In this document: one piece after another, positions 1 to 5,401 of the stretch
Layout: each line of letters opens with the position of its first letter
Numbering within the stretch: position 1 is the stretch's first letter
Assembly: GCA_947463665.1 (NCBI GenBank)
Contig: CANHUD010000134.1
Location: forward strand, 1 to 6,720
Length of the DNA: 6,720 nucleotides
Direction of reading: 5' to 3'
Source of the DNA: Sphingobacteriales bacterium
Lineage (GTDB): Bacteria; Bacteroidota; Bacteroidia; Chitinophagales; Chitinophagaceae
Notes under the pieces: model-generated
Database searches by the model: none
Told to the model about the DNA's origin: nothing
Seen by the model: only the letters and a program-made list of their open reading frames with translations
Program-made: the position numbers and the translations under genes

Positions 1-1
1 A

Positions 2-361
2 GGGTATCTGGGTGTTTTTGCCACCGGGCCATCGGTGCGGCATGCGGTTTCTAATTTTCTGACGGAGGCGATAGCCAGTTTTGTATTCATGCTGGCCGTG
101 TTTGCACTGACCAAGCCGGAAACCGGGATCGGATCGATTGATGCGCTGCCGGTTTCGCTGATTGTGTTGTCGATAGGCCTGAGTCTGGGCGGTTCTACGG
201 GATATGCCATTAATCCGGCGCGGGATTTTGGGCCCAGGCTGATGCATGCGTTGCTGCCCATAAAAGGGAAAGGATCGTCTGACTGGTCTTATGCATGGAT
301 ACCGATAGCCGGACCTATTGCAGGCGCGGTACTGGCGGCTTTGGTATACCAGTTAAGGTAA
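2..361 (+). CDS. glpF: Glycerol uptake facilitator (MIP/aquaporin family), C-terminal part; 5' end outside window
   Basis: This is the distal part (about 119 codons) of an inner-membrane channel of the major intrinsic protein family. The reading frame is open from the window edge, so the true start lies upstream; the GTG at 35 is internal. The fragment begins GVFATGP, the loop region preceding transmembrane helix 4/5 in these proteins. It continues through hydrophobic helices and carries the second pore box as GYAINPARDFGPR. The aspartate after NPAR is the usual mark of aquaglyceroporins (GlpF type); water-selective aquaporins usually have NPARS. A final helix (IPIAGPIAGAVLAALVYQL) ends the protein at its expected C-terminus. 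The family conducts glycerol and small neutral solutes passively. A glycerol kinase or dehydrogenase gene might lie upstream, but this cannot be seen. The gene ends 12 bp before the convergent protease gene. The family is certain; glycerol specificity is inferred from the D residue. Confidence 0.93.
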   Translation, partial: GYLGVFATGPSVRHAVSNFLTEAIASFVFMLAVFALTKPETGIGSIDALPVSLIVLSIGLSLGGSTGYAINPARDFGPRLMHALLPIKGKGSSDWSYAWIPIAGPIAGAVLAALVYQLR

Positions 362-373
362 AAGAGGAGATGA

Positions 374-817
374 TCAGAAGTCGGGAGCGGCTAAGCGGAA
401 TCGGTTTGACGGTCCATCGTATTGTAGTTCACAGAAACGAAGTACATCCCGGCCGAGAATGCCATCGTAGGGGCTGTCTTCGAACTGACCTTCCAGCACA
501 TCGATCGGGAGGGCTTTCTGACCGAAGATGCCGAGGTAGAGGATGCATTTATAGCGATTGAGGGAAGTACGGCCACCGGCCCCATCTACGAAAGATTTAC
601 CGGCATAGTGAGGCAGCTGGAGTTTTTCGATGATCCGCTGATCGAGCCCTGAAATATTGGAACCGGTATCCAGCAGGAAGGTGACACGGGCATATTGAAG
701 CGGGACATTCTCCTGATTCTTATGTTTCAGGAACGAATGATCATCCGGATAGATTTCTGCTTCAATTACGGCACCCCGGTCGAACAGATGAGGCGTCTGG
801 ATGGTGAGCTTTTCCAT
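374..817 (-). CDS. Small retropepsin-like aspartic protease domain protein
   Basis: This encodes a 147-residue single-domain protein of the retropepsin-like (clan AA) aspartic protease type. The catalytic motif is FLLDTGSN, with the predicted catalytic Asp at residue 50. A second conserved element is YDGILGRDVL near residues 117-126, matching the hydrophobic-hydrophobic-Gly segment and flap-closing strand of retropepsin folds. Such one-domain proteases must dimerise to form an active site, because each subunit supplies one Asp. No signal peptide or membrane segment is visible with this start, so a cytoplasmic location is inferred. The frame is open to an ATG at 907, which would add 30 residues (177 aa). 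I prefer the ATG at 817 because the extension shows no recognisable domain and would leave only 24 bp to the divergent gene at 932. The ATG at 817 is preceded by TAGGAG, too close for an ideal ribosome site. Substrate unknown. Confidence 0.82.
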   Translation of the reverse strand: MEKLTIQTPHLFDRGAVIEAEIYPDDHSFLKHKNQENVPLQYARVTFLLDTGSNISGLDQRIIEKLQLPHYAGKSFVDGAGGRTSLNRYKCILYLGIFGQKALPIDVLEGQFEDSPYDGILGRDVLRFCELQYDGPSNRFRLAAPDF

Positions 818-931
818 ACTCCTAAAGTACAGGGGTAAAAGCAGTTCTGTAGTTTTTGTGGAGAGTTTTATAGGGTGTAAGTCAATCAGTGTTTTAGTAA
901 AAGTCATTATACATTAAACAAACAGGGAATT

Positions 932-1381
932 ATGTCGATAATCAGGATGTTGGTCCTTTTTTTAGTGGTTTCGGCCAGTGCACGGGGGCAGGTTCGTAAA
1001 ACGGTGTTCAATCATGTAGCTTTTTATGTGAAAGAGTTGAAACGCAGCACTGTTTTTTATAAAGAGATCATCGGACTGGATACCATTCCCGAACCTTTTA
1101 AGGATGGCCGGCATACCTGGTTTTCCGTAGGTCCGAAAGCGCATCTGCATATCATTGAGGGAGGGAATTACGATCCAAGGCCGAAAGACAAGAGCATGCA
1201 TTTTTGTTTCAGTGTAGACGATGTAGAGGCCTTTGTGCGCAGGCTCGAGCGGGCGGGCATTCCGTATGAGGATGCAGGCGGCCGGAAGCAGACCATTACC
1301 CGGCGGGTAGACGGGGTAAAGCAGATCTACATTCAGGATCCGGATGGTTTCTGGCTGGAGATCAATGATGCCCGTGAATAA
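932..1381 (+). CDS. Exported VOC-superfamily (glyoxalase/bleomycin-resistance fold) protein
   Basis: This 149-residue protein has an N-terminal signal peptide (residues 1 to about 17-19: Arg5, hydrophobic core MLVLFLVV, then SASARG before Q20), so it is predicted to be periplasmic. A single VOC domain follows with the two expected beta-alpha-beta-beta-beta modules, starting at FNHVAFYVKEL and ending at DPDGFWLEIND. Aligned by eye to E. coli GloA, the likely metal ligands are His28, His73, His90 and Glu143, so a divalent-metal enzyme is plausible. The family includes glyoxalase I, dioxygenases, FosA and epimerases; the sequence does not tell which reaction it performs. Glyoxalase I itself is normally cytoplasmic, so the signal peptide argues against simple GloA. 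The ATG at 932 follows AGGGA at suitable spacing. Met6 is a possible internal start but would remove the positively charged signal-peptide end. The gene diverges from the protease gene and stands alone. Confidence 0.88.
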   Translation: MSIIRMLVLFLVVSASARGQVRKTVFNHVAFYVKELKRSTVFYKEIIGLDTIPEPFKDGRHTWFSVGPKAHLHIIEGGNYDPRPKDKSMHFCFSVDDVEAFVRRLERAGIPYEDAGGRKQTITRRVDGVKQIYIQDPDGFWLEINDARE

Positions 1382-1414
1382 GCAGTTGCCGGTCATTTTT
1401 TTATTCCTTCCGGT

Positions 1415-1450
1415 TTTGTGGTATTCGGAGTAGAAATTCTCCTATCTTTG
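1415..1450 (+). promoter_or_regulatory. Bacteroidota-type sigma promoter of atpD-atpC
   Basis: TATCTTTG at 1443-1450 is a perfect match to the Bacteroidota -7 element TAnnTTTG. A TTTG at 1415-1418 can serve as the -33 element, with a 24-bp spacer that is slightly longer than typical. Transcription would begin near 1456-1458, giving a leader of roughly 32-34 nt before the atpD ATG at 1490. The element lies in the 108-bp gap between the VOC gene and atpD. This supports atpDC as its own transcription unit. Confidence 0.72.
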
Positions 1451-1489
1451 CGGCAAATTTTACAACCCCGCATTAATTAAGATTCTAAT

Positions 1490-2986
1490 ATGGCCACTAC
1501 GGGTAAAATCAAACAGATCATTGGAGCGGTACTGGATGTACAGTTTCAGGGACAACTGCCGGAGATTTATAACGCATTGGAGATTACGCGTCCCAATGGG
1601 GAGAAGCTGGTGATGGAAGTTCAGCAGCATCTTGGAGAAGACAGTGTTCGATGCATCGCGATGGATGGTACCGAGGGCCTTACCCGTGGTATGGAAGTGG
1701 TGGACACCGGCAAGGCGATTGCCATGCCTACAGGTGAAGCGATCAACGGACGTCTTTTCAATGTAACGGGTGATGCGATCGACGGTTTGCCGCAGGTTTC
1801 GAAAGAGAACGGACGTCCTATTCACGCGAAGCCGCCGTTGTTCGAGAATCTGAGTACGGCATCGGAAGTGCTTTTCACCGGTATTAAGGTAATCGATCTG
1901 ATCGAGCCGTATGCAAAAGGAGGAAAGATCGGTCTTTTTGGAGGTGCGGGTGTAGGAAAGACCGTACTGATCCAGGAGCTGATCAACAACATTGCAAAAG
2001 GATATGGCGGTTTGTCGGTATTTGCCGGTGTGGGTGAGCGTACCCGTGAGGGGAATGATCTGCTGCGTGAGATGATCGAGGCTGGTATCATGAAATACGG
2101 AGATGATTTCAAGCACAGCATGGAAGAAGGCGGCTGGGATCTTGACAAAGTGGACATGGAAGGGCTGAAGGATTCGAAAGCCACCTTTGTGTTCGGCCAG
2201 ATGAACGAACCTCCGGGAGCACGTGCACGTGTGGCGTTGAGCGGGCTGACCATTGCTGAATATTTCCGGGATGGTGATGGTACTGGTAAAGGAAAAGACA
2301 TTCTGTTTTTCGTAGATAACATCTTCCGTTTCACCCAGGCAGGTTCTGAGGTATCAGCGCTGTTGGGCCGGATGCCTTCTGCGGTGGGTTATCAGCCAAC
2401 GCTGGCCACGGAGATGGGACTGATGCAGGAGCGGATCACGTCTACCCGCAATGGATCGATCACATCGGTTCAGGCGGTATATGTACCGGCGGATGACCTT
2501 ACAGATCCGGCACCGGCAACAACCTTTGCCCACCTGGATGCTACTACCGTACTGAGCCGTAAGATTGCGGATCTTGGAATTTATCCTGCGGTAGATCCGC
2601 TGGATTCTACATCACGGATTCTGACACCACAGATTGTAGGGGAGGCACATTATGCCTGCGCCAACAGGGTGAAAGGAATTCTGCAGCGCTACAAGGAACT
2701 GCAGGATATCATCGCCATCCTGGGTATGGATGAACTGAGTGAGGAAGATAAGCTGGTCGTATCTCGTGCCCGTCGCGTTCAGCGCTTCCTGTCGCAGCCA
2801 TTCCATGTAGCGGAGCAGTTCACCGGTCTGAAAGGGGTATTTGTGAGCATTGAGGATACGATCCGCGGCTTCAATATGATCATGGACGGGGAAGTGGATG
2901 AGTATCCGGAAGCGGCCTTCAATCTGGTTGGAACCATTGAGGATGCCATTGAGAAAGGTAAGAAAATGATGGCTGCTGCCAAGTAA
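1490..2986 (+). CDS. atpD: F1F0 ATP synthase subunit beta
   Basis: This is the catalytic beta subunit of F-type ATP synthase (498 aa), peripheral on the cytoplasmic side of the inner membrane. It forms the alpha3-beta3 hexamer that makes ATP from ADP and phosphate. Visible landmarks are the Walker A loop GGAGVGKT (151-158), the catalytic GERTREG segment with Glu183, MNEPPGAR (238-245), Walker B strand ILFFVDN with Asp276, the adenine-contact region YPAVDPLDSTSR with Tyr365, and the DELSEED torque loop (414-420). All catalytic residues are intact. It is longer than the roughly 460-residue E. coli protein. Extra residues lie between the GERTREG region and MNEPPGAR (about 205-232) and after YFRDG (about 262-268); similar insertions are familiar in Bacteroidota beta subunits. 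The start is the first ATG after the promoter and gives the expected N-terminus (GKIKQIIGAVLDV). atpC follows after 18 bp. Genes for the other subunits are not in the window. Confidence 0.99.
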   Translation: MATTGKIKQIIGAVLDVQFQGQLPEIYNALEITRPNGEKLVMEVQQHLGEDSVRCIAMDGTEGLTRGMEVVDTGKAIAMPTGEAINGRLFNVTGDAIDGLPQVSKENGRPIHAKPPLFENLSTASEVLFTGIKVIDLIEPYAKGGKIGLFGGAGVGKTVLIQELINNIAKGYGGLSVFAGVGERTREGNDLLREMIEAGIMKYGDDFKHSMEEGGWDLDKVDMEGLKDSKATFVFGQMNEPPGARARVALSGLTIAEYFRDGDGTGKGKDILFFVDNIFRFTQAGSEVSALLGRMPSAVGYQPTLATEMGLMQERITSTRNGSITSVQAVYVPADDLTDPAPATTFAHLDATTVLSRKIADLGIYPAVDPLDSTSRILTPQIVGEAHYACANRVKGILQRYKELQDIIAILGMDELSEEDKLVVSRARRVQRFLSQPFHVAEQFTGLKGVFVSIEDTIRGFNMIMDGEVDEYPEAAFNLVGTIEDAIEKGKKMMAAAK

Positions 2987-2990
2987 TAAC

Positions 2991-2996
2991 GGAGGG
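2991..2996 (+). promoter_or_regulatory. Ribosome binding site of atpC
   Basis: GGAGGG lies 8 nt before the atpC ATG at 3005, immediately after the tandem TAATAA end of atpD. It is the clearest Shine-Dalgarno-like sequence in the window; the other genes have weak or no such site, which is usual in Bacteroidota. It would let atpC be translated independently from the shared atpDC message. Confidence 0.6.
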
Positions 2997-3004
2997 TATT
3001 CAAT

Positions 3005-3259
3005 ATGGAACTGGAAATCCTGACACCGGAAAAAAAGCTGTTCAGCGGCGATGTGTATGGCATTCAGTTGCCGGGTATCAGCGGCTCATTTGAGGTACTG
3101 GAAAAGCATGCTCCGATGGTAAGTGCATTGGGAGCCGGCAAGATGAAAGTGCTGAATGACAAGAGCGGCAGCAATGTTACGACCTTTTCCATTCAGGGCG
3201 GGTTCATGGAAGTGTTGAACAACCGTGTGGTCGTTTTGGTGGAGCGGGTGGCAGACTAG
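3005..3259 (+). CDS. atpC: F1F0 ATP synthase subunit epsilon, short form lacking the C-terminal helical domain
   Basis: This 84-residue protein matches the N-terminal beta-sandwich of the ATP synthase epsilon subunit, part of the central rotor stalk that joins gamma to the c-ring. Recognisable segments are MELEILTPEKKLFSGDV, GSFEVLEKHAPMVSALGAG (family pattern G-F-G-V-L-x-x-H-A-P) and the strand FSIQGGFMEVLNNRVVVLVE. Canonical epsilon subunits have about 130-140 residues, with a C-terminal two-helix hairpin that inhibits ATP hydrolysis. That part is absent here, and the stop is followed directly by a terminator. The short form is known in Bacteroidota and Chlorobi, so I read it as native and not as truncation. 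It implies that hydrolysis is not restrained by an epsilon C-terminal latch. It is cotranscribed with atpD. Confidence 0.96.
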   Translation: MELEILTPEKKLFSGDVYGIQLPGISGSFEVLEKHAPMVSALGAGKMKVLNDKSGSNVTTFSIQGGFMEVLNNRVVVLVERVAD

Positions 3260-3283
3260 GATAGAAATGTTATACTCATACAG

Positions 3284-3317
3284 GAAGGGATCGCAGTTTG
3301 TGATCCCTTCTTTTTTT
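3284..3317 (+). terminator. Intrinsic terminator of the atpDC operon
   Basis: GAAGGGATCGCA (3284-3295) pairs with TGTGATCCCTTC (3299-3310) in a 12-bp stem with one G-U pair and a 3-nt loop (GTT). Seven T residues follow at 3311-3317. It begins 24 bp after the atpC stop. The reverse strand has no T-tract after the stem, so it should act on the rightward transcript only. It lies 15 bp before the stop of the convergent yqgE gene. Confidence 0.93.
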
Positions 3318-3332
3318 AGGAAGGAATTATAA

Positions 3333-3884
3333 TCAGTTGAGTTGAGGATCGGAGGGGTAATGAATGAGTTGACGGTATTCACCGCCCATGTGCAGGAGTG
3401 CATCTTTCCAGATTTGAGTAGGGGAAGGGTGGAAGATAAGTTCAGTTGTGCCTGGGCAGACCAGCCATGTGTGTTCCCCGAGTTCTTTGTCGAGTTGCCC
3501 TGCCGACCAACCGGAATATCCCAGGAAAAAACGTATATCCGATTCGTTTAGTAATCCTTTATGGAGAAGGTCAATAGCTTCGGAAAAATCACCTCCCCAG
3601 TGAACCTCCTGGTTAAGGGGCATTCCTCCGTTTATGAGATCTGGTTTTCTGTGCAGAAAATGAAGCGTATCCTGTTGTACAGGGCCTCCATAGTGTACGG
3701 GTATCGGTAGTTTGGTAACATCCGGGAGCAGTTCGGCGAGGGTGGATTCCAGAGTTCTGCTGAGCACGAAACCTACACTGCCTTCGGGCAGGGATTCACA
3801 GAGGATGACTACCGTTCTGCTGAAGTTCGGATCTTTCAGAAAAGGCTCTGCAATGAGCATATTACCTGGATGAAGTGTTTCCAT
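3333..3884 (-). CDS. YqgE/AlgH family protein (UPF0301)
   Basis: This 183-residue protein matches the YqgE/AlgH (UPF0301) family in length and pattern. It begins with LHPGNMLIAEPFLKDPNFSRTVVILCE, the family's N-terminal signature (G-x-L-L-I-A-x-P, then the D-x-x-F-x-R-T-V strand). It continues with GSVGFVLSR (35-43), VHYGGPVQQDTLHFLH (63-78), WGGDF (96-100) and RFFLGYSGWSAGQLDKEL (118-135). No signal peptide or membrane segment is seen, so it should be cytoplasmic. The molecular function of the family is unsettled; AlgH was linked to alginate regulation in Pseudomonas, and nothing here supports that role. The start at 3884 gives the standard N-terminus. Upstream on this strand, TTG (3917-3919) and TATATTAC (3889-3896), 20 bp apart, form a weak promoter-like pair that would give a nearly leaderless message. 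The gene is divergent from the histidine kinase gene. Confidence 0.94.
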   Translation of the reverse strand: METLHPGNMLIAEPFLKDPNFSRTVVILCESLPEGSVGFVLSRTLESTLAELLPDVTKLPIPVHYGGPVQQDTLHFLHRKPDLINGGMPLNQEVHWGGDFSEAIDLLHKGLLNESDIRFFLGYSGWSAGQLDKELGEHTWLVCPGTTELIFHPSPTQIWKDALLHMGGEYRQLIHYPSDPQLN

Positions 3885-3980
3885 AGTGGTAATATAACTT
3901 AATCTATGAATATTTCCAAGGGTGTTGTGCAGGAGAGCGTTGAATTTAGCGTTATTTTGCAGGCAGGGAAAAGGTTGAAC

Positions 3981-4009
3981 GGTAAAGCTTCGTTAAGAAA
4001 GGATTAAAA
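3981..4009 (+). promoter_or_regulatory. Phased TTAA-type direct repeats, possible response-regulator operator
   Basis: Three related half-sites, GGTAAAG (3981-3987), CGTTAAG (3991-3997) and GATTAAA (4002-4008), recur at 10 and 11 bp, about one DNA helical turn. They lie 44-71 bp upstream of the histidine kinase start, in the 167-bp divergent region shared with the yqgE-family gene. OmpR/PhoB-type regulators bind tandem repeats with this spacing, and kinase genes are often autoregulated, so an operator is plausible. This is inference from pattern only; the repeats are degenerate and the DNA is A/T-rich. Confidence 0.3.
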
Positions 4010-4035
4010 CGGAGCCATTCAGCCCTGTAACGCTG

Positions 4036-4043
4036 TAATTTTA
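4036..4043 (+). promoter_or_regulatory. Possible -7 element of the histidine kinase gene
   Basis: TAATTTTA matches the Bacteroidota TAnnTTTG element except for its last base. It ends 8 bp before the ATG at 4052, so the transcript would have almost no leader. I see no TTTG at a fitting -33 distance; the TTAA repeats upstream could mark activator dependence instead. Weak evidence. Confidence 0.27.
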
Positions 4044-4051
4044 CCTGTCCG

Positions 4052-5398
4052 ATGAAAAAACTGTTTACCATTATCACTATTCTGATCACGTTGTCGCTAA
4101 TAGGCATCATCGTGTTGCAGGTTTCGTGGATAAAGAACAGTTTGTTGATACGGGAGGAGCAGACCAGGGAAAATCTGGAGATTGCTATGTATGAGATACA
4201 GGCTACCCTTCAGGAGGAAAAAAGTAATTTCTCGAGTATCCTGACCCCCAATCTTTTGTCGGAGTGGAAGCCGGATCCAACACAGCCATTTTTACGGGTG
4301 CCTTCCATCGCGCAGCGCTACACTGCTTTCCAGATGTATGACCTGCTAAAGAAAGCCTTTGAGCGTCATGGTATGAAGCAGACTCGTTTTGAGTTTGCGA
4401 TTGTGCGGGAAGACAATAATTTCGGCTATGATCTGCAGTCGGCCCAGTTTGAGCGACGCTACGAGCAGGCACTGGAAGATACCCTTAACCATTTGGTTTA
4501 TTACTGGCCTGTGAATGCGCTGGAGGGGTCACAGGCGGAGAGTTTATCGCCCGGGGAGACACTGATCGTGGTCGTTTCCGATTTCAAGAAAATCATTTTC
4601 AGGTCGTTAGGCTGGATGATTACCGGTGCTATTTTATTTACCATCATTATTCTGGCTGCATTTTTTATTACGCTGCAGGCGTTGATCCGACAGAAGAAGC
4701 TGAGTGAGATCAAATCGGATTTCATCAACAATATGACCCATGAGCTGAAGACGCCGCTGGCAACGATTTCTCTCGCGGCTGATGCCATACGAAGTCCACA
4801 GGTAAGGGCTAACGATGAGAAATTTGCGTATTTCAGTGGTGTGATCAAGGAAGAGAACAAGCGGATGAACCGGCAGGTGGAAACCATCCTTCAGGCGGCG
4901 TTACTGGATCGCAATGAGATTCAGTTATCCATGAAAAACCTGCATGTACATGAGGTGATACGGCATGTTTTATCGCACTTTGAATTGCAGCTTGCGGAAA
5001 AGAACGGTACGGTTCAGCTGGATTTAATGGCTTCAGACGATAAAGTAAGGGGGGATGATGTTCATTTCCCGAATCTTATGAACAATCTGGTAGACAATGC
5101 CATTAAATACTGCAAGGAGAATGTGCCTCCTCAGGTTCGTATTTCGACCCGGAACAGCAAGAAGCGGCTGGTGGTGGAGATAGAAGACAATGGTATTGGC
5201 ATGAATCGGGAAACGGTAAGCCGGATTTTTGAGAAGTTTTACCGCGCCCATACCGGCAACATTCACAATGTCAAAGGTTTTGGACTTGGCCTGAGTTATG
5301 TGAAAACCCTGGTGGATGCCCATGAAGGCAAGATCTCGGTAGAAAGTACACCTGGTAAAGGCAGCAGGTTCACCTTAAGTTTTCCCCTGGCCGATTAG
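4052..5398 (+). CDS. Membrane sensor histidine kinase (HisKA/HATPase_c)
   Basis: This 448-residue protein is an inner-membrane two-component sensor kinase. Residues about 4-26 form a first membrane helix. Residues about 27-185 form a periplasmic sensing domain with no motif I recognise. A second helix spans about 186-210 (GWMITGAILFTIIILAAFFITL). There is no obvious HAMP domain; the helix runs almost directly into the HisKA region, where FINNMTHELKTPL carries the phospho-acceptor His230. The ATPase domain is complete: N box NNLVDNAIKY (Asn345), G1 box DNGIGM (379-384), F box FEKFYR (393-398) and G2 box GFGLGLSYV (409-417). It should autophosphorylate and pass phosphate to a response regulator. 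The layout resembles RprX-like kinases of Bacteroidota, but specific orthology is not claimed. No response regulator adjoins it: the gene on the left is divergent and queA on the right is convergent with a 3-bp gap. The kinase assignment is certain; the signal is unknown. Confidence 0.96.
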   Translation: MKKLFTIITILITLSLIGIIVLQVSWIKNSLLIREEQTRENLEIAMYEIQATLQEEKSNFSSILTPNLLSEWKPDPTQPFLRVPSIAQRYTAFQMYDLLKKAFERHGMKQTRFEFAIVREDNNFGYDLQSAQFERRYEQALEDTLNHLVYYWPVNALEGSQAESLSPGETLIVVVSDFKKIIFRSLGWMITGAILFTIIILAAFFITLQALIRQKKLSEIKSDFINNMTHELKTPLATISLAADAIRSPQVRANDEKFAYFSGVIKEENKRMNRQVETILQAALLDRNEIQLSMKNLHVHEVIRHVLSHFELQLAEKNGTVQLDLMASDDKVRGDDVHFPNLMNNLVDNAIKYCKENVPPQVRISTRNSKKRLVVEIEDNGIGMNRETVSRIFEKFYRAHTGNIHNVKGFGLGLSYVKTLVDAHEGKISVESTPGKGSRFTLSFPLAD

Positions 5399-5401
5399 TT
5401 T

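Noticed and set aside
850..858. TAGTTTTTG as a -7 element for the VOC gene.
   Set aside because: The gap between TA and TTTG is 3 instead of 2 bases and no partner -33 element is evident.
818..907. 30-residue extension of the aspartic protease to the ATG at 907.
   Set aside because: No recognisable domain in the extension, and it would squeeze the divergent gene pair to a 24-bp gap; kept only as an alternative start.
962..1396. 144-codon minus-strand open frame opposite the VOC gene.
   Set aside because: The plus-strand frame has clear VOC motifs and a signal peptide; the antisense translation has none.
1368..1402. Possible terminator after the VOC gene: ATGCCCG (1368-1374) with CGGTCAT (1390-1396), then a T-run.
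   Set aside because: The stem has only six pairs with an internal mismatch, a loop of about 15 nt, and overlaps the last codons; too weak to call.
1460..2116. Long open frame (218 codons) on the minus strand inside atpD.
   Set aside because: It lies wholly opposite the conserved atpD coding sequence and its translation resembles no family; a shadow of the codon pattern.
3302..3310. atpC terminator acting also for the yqgE-family gene in the opposite direction.
   Set aside because: On the minus strand the stem is preceded by A-run complement but not followed by a T-tract, so bidirectional function is unsupported.
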